Notes under the pieces: model-generated
Told to the model about the DNA's origin: nothing
Database searches by the model: none
What the model saw: the letters and a program-made list of their open reading frames with translations, nothing else
Source: Megaleporinus macrocephalus
Taxonomy: Eukaryota > Chordata > Actinopteri > Characiformes > Anostomidae
Length of the DNA stretch: 64,000 bases
Direction of reading: 5' to 3'
Assembly (NCBI GenBank): GCA_021613375.1
Contig: CM038706.1
Location: 22,510,866 to 22,574,865, forward strand
Position numbers and translations under genes: made by a program
Shown here: piece after piece, positions 36,335 through 48,829 of the stretch
Layout of the letters: every line of letters begins with the position of its first letter
Numbering within the stretch: the stretch's first letter is position 1

Positions 36335-37285
36335 CAGGACAGAGAGATATACAGAGAGAGAGAGAGACAGAGAGAGATACAGAGATAGAGACAAAGAGAA
36401 ATACACTCAGAGAGAGAGACAGACAGAAAGAGATACAGGGAGAGAGATACAGAGAAAGACAGAGAGAGATACAGAGAGAGAGACAAAGAAAAATATACTC
36501 AGAGAGACAGACAGAGAGAGATACAGAGAGAGAGACAAAGAGAAATATACTCAGAGAGACAGACAGAGAGAGATACAGAGAGAGAGACAAAGACAAATAC
36601 ACTCAGAGAGAGAGACAGACAGAAAGAGATGCAGGGAGAGAGATACAGAGAAAGACAGAGAGAGATACAGAGAGAGAGACAAAGAGAAATACACTCAGAG
36701 AGAGAGACAGAGAGAGATACAGAGAGAGAGACAAAGAGAAATACACTCAGAGAGAGAGACAGACAGAGAGAGATACAGAGAGAGAGACAGACAGAGAGTG
36801 ATACAGAGAGAGAGACAAAGAGAAATACCATCAGAGAGAGACAGACAGAGTGATACAGAGAGAGAGACAAAGAGAAATACACTCAGAAAGAGAGACAGAC
36901 AGAGTGATACAGAGAGAGAGATAAAGAGAGAGATACAGAGAGAGAGACAGACAGAGAGTGATACAGAGAGAGAGACAAAGAGAAATACCATCAGAGAGAG
37001 AGACAGACAGAGAGTGATACAGAGAGAGAGAGAGATAAAGAGAGAGATACAGAGAGAGACAGACAGAGAGAGAGATAAAGAGAAATACACTCAGAGAGAG
37101 AGAGACAGAAAGAGATACAGGGAGAGTGATACAGACAAAGACAGAGAGAGATACAGAGAGAGAGACAGACAGAGAGTGATACAGAGAGAGAGACAAAGAA
37201 AAAATACCCTCAGAGAGAGATACAGGGAGAGAGAAACAGAGAAAGACAGAGAGAGAGGTGCGGAGTGAAAGAGGTAGAGAGAGGA
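36335..37285. repeat. purine-rich minisatellite, about 950 bp
   Basis: Tandem GAGA blocks alternate with ACAGACAG, GATACAGAG, GACAAAGAGAAATACACTC and similar linkers, giving a higher-order unit of roughly 55-60 bp repeated about 16 times with shuffled linkers. The plus strand is almost all A/G with isolated C and T. The 331-codon open frame across it (Arg, Glu, Gln, Thr only) is a by-product of the repeat. Confidence 0.93.
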
Positions 37286-38884
37286 AAAGAGAATGAGTTT
37301 GCAAGTGTGTTTTCTCACAGTTGGAGAGGTGTGGAGGAGTGTGTCTTAATGTGTGAGAGGGCGTGTGGGAGATAACGTCTCATTATTTTGCTCTTTTAAT
37401 CCAACACAAAGCTTCACTGTGTGAATGAGTTATTATCTGAGTGCGGCTCCTCGGCTGAGCTGTCCGTGGTGCTTCACTCGGCTGAAAAAGCCTCGCGCTC
37501 TTCTCTTCATCCTGAATGCTGGACCGAGAGGCCTTTTCCTGTCTTTTCCCTGCCGCTGCTCGTGTTCAAACATGCTCCAGGCTTTCACCTCTGACCTGTC
37601 TAAGCAAGTGGACCTGAGCTTACACAAGAGGTTCATGCTGCACAATTGCTCAAACACGGCTGCAATACAACCATCCTGGCTGCCAGTCAAGGTCACCGAG
37701 GCACGGCGTACTAAAGAGCGTGAAGAGAGATGTGCGATTTGAATAGAAGTAGTGCGTTTGATAGAGCGGGACTGTAACAGTATGTGTGCATATAAGAAAT
37801 CCAAGAAGAACACGACCCTCAGCTTCAGCTGCCATAGCAAACTCAGAAACACTTTACCTTAGTGCAGGTCAACATGGGGTGACCTCTATCTCTGTGCAGC
37901 TCTGTGTGTGTGTAGAGCTCTGGAGTGTGTTCTCTCTCAGAAGACCATCTGTGTAGGATTACATGCTTAACCTTCACTCTGTAGCACCTAGCAGTCAGCC
38001 AGCCGGCATAAAGATGTAAATACTCTGCTGGAACTGCACCATCTGAGTAAAGAGAAAGAAATTAGTATGCTATAGTGGAAATGCAGACTTGCCAACCTGT
38101 GTTTTGTGCAGCAAGTATGCATTTAGACATCAAAGTACGCTGCTACGGTTTCTCACTCTAAACTGTACAAAAGCTGGTGATGCTTGTGGGTTCAGTCGTG
38201 CATGGATGGTATGCAAATCTACATGTAGCTTTCCAAAAAGCAAAAGAAGAAGCTCTAACCTAATTTCTTAAATATCAACAGCAATATAAAATGTTTTATC
38301 AGTCTCATTCCCCTCCTCCACTCCATCTGGTTGGCTCTGCCATGGAATCAGTGCTTTAAACTCCTTTGCAAAGGTAAACAGACTGTGGTGGATGTAGATA
38401 GTTAAAATGATAAAATAAGTTAAGTTGATGCAGACCTGCCACATTTGGGAAAAATATTTAACATTATTAACGTTAGTCCAACTGTATGTAATTTGCAAGC
38501 CTACTGGTTAAACCAGAATTTCACTTAGCAGATGATAATGTTAAGTTGTCCTTGTGTCAAAGATTGTTACATTTTTTCATAGTGCTGCATTCATAATTAT
38601 TATATCATGTGAACTGTTGCTTCATTCATATGTTTGCAGATGACAAATAACAGCAAATATTATTCAACTGTTAAAGATGACCAAAACACACTCCTAGGAA
38701 AGACCTGGCTTGTTTTGACCAACAGTGGGGGCTTCTGCTACTACCTGCTAAGCACGTCTACCACTTGCTTGCCTAGTTTTAGAGAACACTACGTCAGTGA
38801 GTCTCCAGCAGGTATCAAGTGGGTCTACCACAATCACCACAAATGTCTTCTCGAGACATTTACTCTACATTAATGCAGCTACAG
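37286..38884. other. intergenic; 37.4-37.85 kb relatively GC-rich
   Basis: Overlapping open frames on both strands at 37425-37852 reflect GC-richer sequence. Neither shows a known domain, Kozak-supported start or splice structure. Confidence 0.4.
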
Positions 38885-39268
38885 TGATTTACAAATATTA
38901 CTTATTGATCCATCCATATATGAGATAAAGCATGTGTTAATAGCAGCCATCTCAGTCCCTCCAGAACTGGAAATCCCCAAAGGGTGTGTTTAGGATCTGG
39001 CTATTGGGCAATAGACACTGGTCTTTTTGCTGTTGCCAAAAATCTCTTTTAACTGCCAAAATATTAAATGTGAATATGAATTATGGACTGATAGAATCAC
39101 TGCCTCATTCTTTCCTCAGTCGCTGTATTTCTAAAAAGCAACAGGTAACAAACCTTGCAAGAATTATAAATCCTTTATCATTATCTTTCATTATTTGCTA
39201 TATTGGGTGCTGCATAGTTCACCGTAGCTCTACTTACTATAAAAGACTACTATATGATTTTTGACATG
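38885..39268 (+). repeat. two-copy dispersed repeat, uninterrupted copy (empty MITE site)
   Basis: Homologous to 27385-28015 but lacking the 226-bp MITE. Here GAGATAAAGCA runs directly into TGTGTTAATAGCAGC, whereas at 27.4 kb AAATAAAGCA and TGTTACTAGCAGC are separated by TA-MITE-TA. Confidence 0.75.
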
Positions 39269-39474
39269 ATTTAAAATGTAACTGGATTTTAGCAGCCTAT
39301 CATGCTTATCAAGTTACCATGCTCAGTATACATGGAATTGGAATGCCAATCCCAATCATACATATTACCCATTTGATGGGATATTTGAAGTGATACTGCC
39401 AAAGCTGTAAAAGCATTACATGTCAGATAAGACTAACTTAACAACATTACTAAAATGCTGGGTATCTCAAAACA

Positions 39475-39476
<2 letters not shown>

Positions 39477-39526
<50 letters not shown>

Positions 39527-39530
39527 GCAT
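39477..39530. repeat. CA then TA microsatellite
   Basis: About 20 CA units followed by ATATATAT and degenerate ATACATG repeats. Confidence 0.95.
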
Positions 39531-39799
39531 ACATGTATACATACATGTTTGTGCTGGAGGTTTTTTTTTTGGATTGTGTGTTTGATACTCACTCCTCTCT
39601 GCCCTGACGTGTGTCTGGTCTGTGTGCTGTCCTCACCAGAGCTGATGGAAGTTCCCTTCTGTGATCTGCCATCTAACAGCAGTGCACTTCATCAGGACTA
39701 CACACGGGCAGTGAGCAGGCCTGTGTGACTCCTATTGGAGCCAGTCATCAAAGCTCCACTTCCAGCAGAACCCAGAAAGAGAGGGAGAGAGAAAAAAAC

Positions 39800-40250
39800 A
39801 CACCCAGCTGAAGTAATAAAAGCATGTAGCGATTTAAGTGCAATCATTTTTGCATTCTCGTGCTCTTCGGTTTCCCTCTCGAATGAATCACGGTTTAAAT
39901 TTAACAATAGGATGCATTTAATGGGACGCTTTCAAGCCTGGCCAATGGGGTCTGTTTTCTTTCATGCTAGAACTGGGTTACAGGGCTGGAGAGTCCCACT
40001 CTCTGTAATGGAACTGTACAAAGACAAAATAGGCCAATTACTGACTTCCCCCTCATATTACATGAGGCTACAATGTACTTAGCATATTTAGCTGGGTGTC
40101 TGCAGTGAAGGATAAATGGACTAAAATGAGTGCCGCACAGCTGGGTTTCACATAATGGTAAACAATCGAGGCTCGCTGACGTAAACTGTATTGTTTAGAT
40201 CGTTCTCTGCTGGTGATGAACAGTGTGTGTTAGGCTTTCAGGCGGATTAA
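39800..40250. other. sequence-complex non-coding block
   Basis: No repeats and balanced composition (for example CACGGTTTAAATTTAACAAT, GGATGCATTTAATGGGACGC and CGGATTAATAAGGATTGA), with homeodomain-like TAAT cores. A candidate conserved regulatory element by appearance only. Confidence 0.25.
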
Positions 40251-40607
40251 TAAGGATTGAAATGACTTCAGTGTTTTGGTAAAATTAGACTGATTAGCAT
40301 GTGCAACGCAAGGTAAGTACAGCTGTGTGTTGTGTAGATGGTGTAGATCCATGTGTGAGTGTGTGCACCTAATTAATGATGTTGTGTAGACTGTGGTGTC
40401 GGGTGAACAGGAGTAACAGTTCATCCATACACCGGCCAATGTAGACAGCCTGTCATCACTAAGACGACCTCTGTCTCCGGGTAACTTCATCACCGTGGCG
40501 ACGTGCGGCACACTGGTGAGCGTTAGGATAAACATGGAATCTCGCCAATGACTGTACCCTGCCTTCACCCTCACACTGGATAAGTACCGATATTACACAG
40601 AACCCAT

Positions 40608-40609
<2 letters not shown>

Positions 40610-40674
<65 letters not shown>

Positions 40675-40860
40675 GAAAAGAGAGAGATCTAAAGAAAGAA
40701 GCAGAGAGAGAAAGAGAGAAAGAGAGAGGGAGAGAAAGAAAGATCTGGAGAAAGAAGCATAGAAAGAGAGAAATATGGAGAAAATGGCAGAGAGAGAGAT
40801 CTGGAGAAAGAAGCAGAGAAAGAGAGAAAGAGAAAGAAGCATAGGGAGTGAGAGAGAGAA
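40610..40860. repeat. GA microsatellite and degenerate purine tract
   Basis: A pure GA run of about 28 units (40612-40670) followed by degenerate AGAAAGAAGCAGAGAGAG blocks. Confidence 0.93.
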
Positions 40861-41263
40861 AAAAGAGTGAATAGAAGAGAGAAAGTAAAATCTTGAATCT
40901 AGATGTGCTAAACGTTGAATACAGTGTTGGTTATTGCTGTAGTGATCGTGGGCGTTAGGAGACGATGAAACATTTTTTATATTTTCTGATTTTGTTAAAC
41001 TAGATATTCACTACTGTGCAAAACAAAATGAGCCAAACCCCAAAATGATAAACCATTAAGATCTCAATGATTTAAACGACTGCCACAGCCACTGTTCTTG
41101 TTCCCTCGTCACACACTTTTGTTGTGTTTCTGTCTCCTGCCACCTTGTCATCTGTCTCACCTGTATGTAGTCTGAAGCTCCGCCCTCTCGTTAGCCTCAT
41201 TAGGTGTTTGGTTCAGATCGGGTGTTCATCTTAATGTTGTATACAGTAGATGGTAAATTAGTA

Positions 41264-41462
41264 TGAAGATGCTGTCCATAGAAACATTGATCTCCAGGTA
41301 GCACAGCAGCTGCCTTACACTGTGTGAACATTTCATGGTGAGTGGACCAATATAAATGCTCCAAAATAGCTTGGACTAAAATCTTTGTACACTGGCTGAC
41401 ATTAGAAGTAAAAAATGCTTTTGGTATTTTGGAGATATTTCTTTGTCCTTGGACAGCGACAA
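41264..41462 (-). mobile_element. TA-flanked MITE, family M, copy 4 (199 bp)
   Basis: TA at 41262-41263 and 41463-41464. The left end is a degenerate GATGCTGTCCATAGAAACA; the right end is CCTTGGACAGCGACAA. The interior GAACATTTCATGGTGAGTGG and AATGCTCCAAAA is in the orientation of copy 2, with about 30 bp missing. Confidence 0.78.
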
Positions 41463-41692
41463 TATATATGAATATATTGAATATATGAATTTCTCTTTTC
41501 ATCGTCCCCACTTCTCTCTGTTATGGTGTGTTTATGTTCTTTCAGGGGTCTGTTGCCCCTAACTCTGTATATTATATACTGATGCATTATGGATCACAGT
41601 ATGATGCAGCATCAAAATTTCCCAAACAAACCCTGTCTGTGATTCCTTAACTGGTAGCATAACTTGAGGTAAGTATGTGATAATTTCGGCTG

Positions 41693-41865
41693 TTGTTTTT
41701 CAACCTGGGAACCAGATGGTCCACATTTGCGCTATATTTCATCTCCCAGCACACCTGTAGCAGGTAGTCAGGGTTCATTGCCTGGTTCAGATGTGCTGGG
41801 AACAGGGATTAAACCAAAAATGTGAATTTTGGTGCACCTGGGTGCAGGGTTGGAAAACACTGATT
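41693..41865. repeat. imperfect palindromic MITE-like repeat
   Basis: TTTTCAACCTGGGAACCAG at the left is inverse to GGTGCAGGGTTGGAAAAC at the right. CACCTGTAGCAG and GATGTGCTGGGAACAGGG lie inside. Fold-back architecture, no coding frame. Confidence 0.55.
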
Positions 41866-42129
41866 TGCAGTTAGCATAATGCTAATTGACAGGGTAAGCG
41901 TATCCGTTATTGTGCAGAAACAGAGGAGCAAACTTGAATTTGTTGGGTTTCATGGCAAGTCAGTGGCTAATTTTGACAATATATTCTACTACACAGTCCC
42001 CACACAATTTTTGGTTCCAGTAACATTTAACATACTCCAGGTTTACATCTTTTGTACTACAACTACACTAAAAGTAAATTTATAGATATACTGTTTTCTA
42101 GTTCATTTATTTATTTCCTAAGCCACTTA

Positions 42130-42240
42130 TCACAGAAATATACATATTGACACACACACTCAAAGCAGTTTGAATCACTAATTCACCTGACCGCACGTCT
42201 CTGAACTGTGGGAGGAAACCCACACAGACACTACTGTCCC
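42130..42240 (-). mobile_element. fragment of an L2-like retroposon tail
   Basis: CTGAACTGTGGGAGGAAACC and CACACAGACA are the inverse of the motif CACACAGA...GGTTTCCTCCCACAGT typical of fish L2-like 3' ends. Short and degenerate. Confidence 0.45.
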
Positions 42241-44440
42241 ACCTAGTTTTCAGTATACTCTCACTAAACTGCTAGCTTGGTCATTTTTAAACTCCAGGAA
42301 TATTTGTTAGTTAGTAACCTAAGACAATACTTAGTAACTACTTAATTATTATTTTATACTTTAAAATATACAACTAGTTTCATGTAAGTTTACAAATAGT
42401 ACACTTAAATAAACTTTTTTGTCATGCCTTCCAAATAATCTGATGGTATGCAATTGGTGTCTGATGGTAGATTTGGAAACTTGGAGACCCCGAGGGGCCT
42501 CTTTTATCCGTAACAATTCAACATTTTGCCTCCTTGATTGGGAGTCCTCATTCAGGCAAGTTTGTCACAGCTCCAGCTGACTGGAACCTTTTAGTTATTG
42601 CTGTAACTTTAATTTTGGCCATTTTTAGGATTTTATAGCCATTCTCTGACTTATGAATGTAGTTCAGTATTCAGTATTCATTAGTGCAGTATGTGTAGTA
42701 CTGCTGTGTGTTTTAGATGCAGCAAAAAGAAAATTTTGACCTGTATGAGCTTGTATATATACCCCCCAATGAAACAGAAGTCATGCATTACACTCTGATC
42801 GGCTTAAAATACAATAAAAATAAATATAAATGAGAAAACGCTTCAGTTACATTTTGTTTCTGATATTTTCTGGGAGTGCCAATAAATGCGGCACATGTGG
42901 TTTTGAAAATAATTAATTATCGCAGAATATATCGCAGAATAAATATATTTAATAAATGTGGATTTTTCTCATTTTTTTCAGAATGAATTTCTCCTAAACC
43001 TTTTACTGATCTTTACCAGGGGTGCCAATAATTGTGGAAAGGGTTGCATATGCCATAAACATGGAGTATGTTGAGCTAGTGGTCTGGTGGTTAATTTTTT
43101 TCCACCCCCATCACTCTGACAAAACTGCTTTACACAGCTGTTTAGGTTTTGCCTGTGCTATTCTTCAGCCAGTGCATTAGAGCTTATGAGAGCACTAACT
43201 AAAATATGATTGATCTGAATAATCTCCTATTCATTTTTACACAAATCACTCACTACATCCCCCTGAGTCTTCATCTCAATTTGTTTATTTTGTTTACGAT
43301 CATTGATGCTTAGGGTGGCATATACCCACCGGCTCATCTTACCTGGTTTTTCATTACTCTGTTTAAATATGGTCATGTCAGTAATGTTTACTGTATTGAA
43401 CCATCACAAGAGAGCTTTCAAGGGTTCCAAATCAGGATGCTTATAATGGAGAATGAAAGAAATACTTAAAGGAACCCATTCTCCTGCACTGGGTGGAACC
43501 CTAGTGGAATCTGAGCAAAATGGATAGTGGACTGTGATGGTGGAGCTCTAAGGCAGTGGTCACCATCACTGGTCCTGGAGATCTACCTTCCTGCAGAGTC
43601 TAGATCCAATCTGTCGCACATGCTCCAGCCATTTAACTTCACTTCAGACATCCCTGACTGGCTGTATCAGATACTGTAGCGTTAGAGAAGGGAGGATGAC
43701 AGCAAGGAACATTTGTGTTCTGCAGCTGATGAGCTCTAAACGAAGGCTTTCCAGCTTCTCCAGACAATTCAAATGTGTCCTCCCTCACGCTAATACCATG
43801 TAGGTGTGTGAATGAATGCACGCTGAAGTACGACAGCGGAATCATGGAGGGAATTTTAAAGTGTGCAAATCCCATTTTAGGAAGTAATCATACAAATCAA
43901 ATGAAAGTACTTCAGTATCTATAGTAGAACCTGAAGAGGACCACAAACTCATCTTGTGCTAATCAGAGAAGCGTCATGGGACAGAGGCAGGAAATGAGCT
44001 CAGAAAGGTGAGCTTCATAGAGAGCGTTACGCAGCCTCCAGAGGAACACTTTCACCAGAAAATATCTGCCGCCACCTCTCCCTCTTTCTGTCTCTCTCTC
44101 TTTCTCTACCTGTCTTTTCAATGAGAGAGAGAGAGATTAGGCTTTCAACAAACCTGATGAAAACAGAGATTGCCAGAGGAGTTTATAAAAGCAGACCAGA
44201 CTCATTACAGAGTTCTAAACTCAAGTCGTCCTTTCATCCCTCCAAAGATTTTAATGTGGAGAGAAAGAGTGTGTGTGAGAGAGGGATAAATGGAAAGAGA
44301 AACAAAAACAAAGATGGAAGAGATGGAAGAAAAGAGTGAAGGTGAAGGTGGATAATGAGGTAAAAAAGAGATGAGAGATGGAAGAGACGTTTGCAGAGAA
44401 GCGGGAACAGAGAGGAACTCATTAATTGTGTTCTGGCTGA
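42241..44440. other. intergenic with a small repeat fragment
   Basis: 43555-43640 (TCACTGGTCCTGGAGATCTA then CCTGCAGAGTCTAGATCC) is part of a common fish palindromic repeat. TC-rich and GA-rich stretches occupy 44070-44140 and 44250-44370. No gene seen. Confidence 0.45.
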
Positions 44441-44444
44441 TGCC

Positions 44445-44650
44445 GACAGAAACTGTGGAAATTGGTTTTTAATAGTGCCAAGGAAGACTCTGATTGTTAA
44501 TTATGTATAGTGGCTACGTTAATTCCAGCCTTGACGCTAAGCTCATTAGCTTAAGGGCCGTTTGTGTGACGTAATGATGCATGAAGATCCTGCAGCTCTG
44601 ATACTCTGATGGGTGGGGCCTCCTCTAATTACATGACAGAGCTCATGAGA
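44445..44650. promoter_or_regulatory. candidate conserved non-coding element
   Basis: A repeat-free, complex block with densely packed TF-like words: GTTAATTATG, CTCATTAGCTTAAG, TGTGACGTAATGATGCATG (CRE/AP-1-like) and CTCTAATTACATGAC. Such density is typical of fish developmental enhancers. No conservation data are available here. Confidence 0.25.
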
Positions 44651-45177
44651 AACTGACTTTCCATTACTATTAGGCCTTAGATGCATAGCTTAGCTTATAA
44701 CTCTATCTCACCCCAACATACCCTGTCCATTTTCACCAGATAAGTGCTAGAACATTGAAATATAAGAATATATATGTTTATATATTCAACAGATATTTTT
44801 TACAGTTTTACATTATCATGGAAATCTGAACTTTAGTTTATGTTTCAATAAGAGGTGGTGCACTTTCCTAACAGCTTAACAGCTATGAACATTTAATGGA
44901 ATGTCCTTGCATTTAAGGGTTACCACATACATGAATATAAAGACTTCCCACTGAATAGCATTCGACAGTAATGCCTGGTATTAACTATATCTATTTCTAT
45001 TGATTAACTGTGTTAACTGTGATGTAACTGTTTACACCTGCCATTTCCATATCTCAGAGAGAATAAGGATATGGACCACTTCCTGTAAAGACATGGCACT
45101 GCCGGCCCATCCACTGTACTAGCAAACTGCGAGTCAAAAGTGTCTCACATTGAAAAAGCTTATTAAGCCCATGTGTG

Positions 45178-45300
45178 ATCAAACAGATCTAGGTCACCTG
45201 TGGCAGAGAAATGGGGAAATGTTTGTATGGGCAACATGTCTCAAAACAGATCTGGGTCACTTCTGACAAAGATTGCCAATGCTGACATGGGCTATGTGAC
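45178..45300. repeat. two-unit imperfect tandem repeat (about 60 bp)
   Basis: CAAACAGATCTAGGTCACCTGTGG and CAAAACAGATCTGGGTCACTTCTG open two successive similar segments, each ending near CAACATG or GACATGG. Confidence 0.55.
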
Positions 45301-46114
45301 AATCAGTTAGATTTTGAAAAGGGATTACTGGAATTGTAAGAATGTATAGTTTAAATTCAGATCTTGACCATATACTGTGTGGCACACTGTAAAAATCTAA
45401 CCTAAAATGTTTGGCCAATATGTAACATTTTGTTTGTTATTTAATTCATTTAATAATGTTGAGATAAAATGTTTCATTTGCTTTATAATTGATTTGAACA
45501 TCAAACAGTAAGTTAACAGAACATTTAAAATCCTATGGGTCAGCATTTGCCCCATCATTAGGCGAGTATGAGTTCAAATCCCATCAACACTCCATCTGCC
45601 TTCCGCAGCTGATAGTGAAAGAAGGTGGGAGCTCATGCTAACCTCCACTTCCTGAACCTGGTGGCACTGTGAAAATGTGAAGTCCCACACAAAAGGCCTG
45701 TTTTTTGTGGTTTTAAAACATGGGTTGATTGCGCTACTGTATGTGTCCTCTTTTGAGGGCTGGCAGGATCCATGCTGATTTTCAATAAAAAAAACTCTGA
45801 AGCTTACTTGGAGATTTCCACATCTCGTATAGCGACCCCAGTCCCTCATTCCCACTCTCACTTAACTTTAAAAACCTTTAAACAAAGAGACCATCCTCTG
45901 TCGTGCCACAGAGACACACTTTAACATTCACACTACAAATGGAGTGGTTTGAGCGGGTGAGTGTAATCTCCTAGACGAATTGGACACTGTTCATCTGTAT
46001 TCAATGATGTCCACATGTGACTGGATGACCCAAGATGCGTATTAATGCCATATGTGAAATTGGCCATAAAAACATTAGTCATTAAATAATGTAATATTTC
46101 ATCCACAGACCATA

Positions 46115-46300
46115 CAGTCCCCTCCAAAAACATTGGAGCAAAAGAAAACCCAATTCATTTGTTTTTGCTATACATACGATGACATTTGGGTTTAGGGAAA
46201 TGAAAGCTGGAATGATCTATTGTCTCATATCCATTTTTGATCCCAAACCCAAATATCTTCAGCATATAAAACAAAAGAACCAGCCTTGTCATTCCAGTGC
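46115..46300 (+). mobile_element. Tc1-like element, left-end fragment
   Basis: CAGTCCCCTCCAAAAACATT after a TA dinucleotide, followed by GTTTTTGCTATACATACGAT and GACATTTGGGTTT, matches the left arm of a fish Tc1-like family recalled from other genomes. No right end found. Confidence 0.55.
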
Positions 46301-46605
46301 TTTCAGAGGAGACTCTGCATTAATACATGTGGAACTCACATGGGCTAATAAGCTCCTGGAAAAAATTAGTTGCACACACATTATGTTCTCTAATACCTGG
46401 TTAAGCATCCTTTTTACCTTAATAACAGAGTCTGTCCTGTCAAGTAAGAATTACACTTGCTCATTCAGTTCCATGTGCTTCATGTCTGAGCAGAACACAA
46501 CGCTGACACGCCCACATTCCAGGGCGGGAACTGAAGGGTGTCTGCATGTGACTTGTTCAGCAGACGTGATTGAACACTGCACACACTGCAAAGATGTTCT
46601 GTAGA

Positions 46606-46785
46606 GCCATAAACACCCAAAAGATTTGCATTCTTAAAGGATTCTTAGTATGTTTTAATGGGTCTACAGATTGATGAAGACTGTGTTGAATCCGGTGCTA
46701 TATATATATTAAACGTTTTTGAATATGGTTCTATATATTCAACACAGTCTCCAACATGCAAGTCTTTTGGGTGTTCATGGTTCTA
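46606..46785. mobile_element. hairpin MITE
   Basis: Outer arms AACACCCAAAAGATTTGCA (46612-46630) and TGCAAGTCTTTTGGGTGTT (46757-46775) pair with one mismatch. An inner perfect 14-bp pair is AGACTGTGTTGAAT (46678-46691) with ATTCAACACAGTCT (46737-46750). The AGAACCATT and TTCTTTACTAAAGAAC words around 46790-46810 link it to the element at 59098-60237. Confidence 0.65.
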
Positions 46786-47094
46786 TATAGAACCATTCTC
46801 TTTACTAAAGAACTATCTTTTCTATGACAGTTTAACTGTCCAGCAACATCACTCGACCTCAATCCCAATAATGAATGTGGAGAAATACAGCAATAACTCC
46901 AGCTGAAATGTGCAGCTAGTACAATGAACAGGAACTTAAGAGAATCTATAATCTATACCTGACATGATTGATGCTGTTAGAAAGGCAAGGAGACACATAA
47001 GAAAAGAAATTATGCCGGCAACAAATTTGTGGTCTGTTCAGCTTATTTATCCCTTAGAGTGCTGTATGTCATTGAATGACAGTAATTGAACTGA

Positions 47095-47345
47095 ATTCAA
47101 GATTTATTTATGTAGCGCTTTTTACAACGGCCATCGCAGCATTACAGAAAATCTGTGTCCAAGGCCAAACGGAGTGTGTCATGTTCCACTGAAGAACTCC
47201 ATAACTCCATAAGAGCATGTAAGACTTAAAAGGGGAATCCATCCTTCTCTAGTCAACACTGGAAAGCAAAACAGTAACACAACAACAGCAAGTGAATAAA
47301 GGACAAAGACTTGACAGTTAATAGAGAAAAACTAAAGAAAAGACT
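47095..47345. repeat. dispersed fish repeat (TTTATGTAGCGCTTTTTACA type)
   Basis: Starts GATTTATTTATGTAGCGC and continues CATCGCAGCATTACAGAAA and ATCTGTGTCCAAGGCC. This resembles a high-copy fish SINE-like repeat recalled from other genomes. The ends are not clear. Confidence 0.5.
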
Positions 47346-48060
47346 CTGTAATTGGAGAGATGGATTCAGATTAACCAATGATAACCAAGGCCAGAGTTAC
47401 AATGACAAAGAGGTCTTCATTTCACATCTGTTTGTCCGTGACTATGTTCATCCAGTTCCTACCACATAAAAGCTTGATAATGGTATTAGTTCTGTATGAG
47501 CAGAATGGGCAATCAAGCAGCTCCTTAGCCACACCCACACCGCTCTCACATACCGTTTTAGCATATTTTTATCTTATATTTTTCTTTTAAGCTTTGCTGA
47601 AGGTTTAACATAAGGCTCAAGTTGAGTCTTACACAAACACTTTTAATATTTTAATCAGTATGTGCAGAGACCGGTGTCGTCAGAAGAGTGTGCGGGGCAT
47701 GCAAGTGAGGCTCTCTGCACAGTGGGAGGGTGATTGGACTTGCAGGGGGCTCTGTGGTGGTCAAAGCGGTTGGCAGGCGAGCAGTAGCACCTGATGAAAC
47801 ATCTCCAACAGCATTAGACTGGACAGGATAGGCAGAAATTAAACACAGAGACAGTTTGTAAAAGACTCCAGCAGGCTGGGCTATTACAGTCTAAGTACAA
47901 AAAGAGGGGTAGCAAAAACATTAGAATTGCAATTCTCACTGGTTCTCACTGCAGCAGAGGGGGAGGGAGTGGGTGATTGAGCGAATGTGCAATCTGCCGG
48001 GAGCTTACCCGGAAAAAATTAAACTTCATGAAAAACTAAAGCAGTAATAACTCTGCTCCG

Positions 48061-48100
<40 letters not shown>
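48061..48100. repeat. GT microsatellite
   Basis: About 19 GT units followed by a GA-rich tract to 48140. Confidence 0.95.
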
Positions 48101-48107
<7 letters not shown>

Positions 48108-48478
48108 CAAGAGAGAGAGAGGGAGTGAGAGTGGGAGAGAAAATGATTTAGCATGGGCCAGTACGCTTCACCATGTTACAGGTTTCAACTCTAAAGCCAA
48201 TCTCTTTTCCCCAAGTGGAACAGGATTAATAAGTGGTGCCTTAAAAACGGTCCAACACTTATATTCATCTGTGTGTGTGTTGTGTGTTGTGTGTGGCTTG
48301 GTGAGTGGGAAGTGTACTATTTATTCTGTGGTTCTAAGTGATTAGGCTAAACAATAATGTGATTACAAATAATCACAACGAATCTCCAACTCTTTCCTCT
48401 GGCCAAATTCATTATAATCAACACCATTCTCACACGCGCATCTGTTATAGTCATGTGATGTAGCATCAGCTGCTGGTG

Positions 48479-48479
<1 letters not shown>

Positions 48480-48533
<54 letters not shown>

Positions 48534-48544
48534 CGCGTGTGTGT
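48480..48544. repeat. GT microsatellite
   Basis: About 31 GT units with GC interruptions at the right edge. Confidence 0.95.
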
Positions 48545-48829
48545 TGTATAAACAGGCAGTTGACATGCAGGGTTTTTAGTCAGAGGTGATAGAATATTAA
48601 TGGATCTCATATTTCTTTCTTTATACAGTCTGTAACAAAGAGTAAAAAAATCTGATTCAGACTTTAATAGCTGCTTTCGTACCACATACAGATAAATCTC
48701 TGACATGAGAGCAATGTATGTGATAAGTGTGCACTCGAGCACAGTGCAAACAATATACTAACATGCCACTTTGTGTATTTCCAGTCAGGAAGCCTGTAAA
48801 ACAATCACATAACTGGGAAAGGGCATGAA

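Noticed and set aside
36273..37268. 331-codon open frame on the plus strand
   Set aside because: Made only of Arg, Glu, Gln, Thr, Asp and Lys from a GAGA-type minisatellite. The opposite strand is equally open (Ser/Leu). It has the structure of a repeat, not a gene.
36335..37285. Regular repeats and spacers resembling a CRISPR array
   Set aside because: Spacers are themselves low-complexity variants of the repeat, unit length is irregular, and the genome is eukaryotic.
37425..37852. Opposed open frames of 105 and 139 codons
   Set aside because: No recognised domain, no splice or promoter support. Both strands are open in a locally GC-richer patch.
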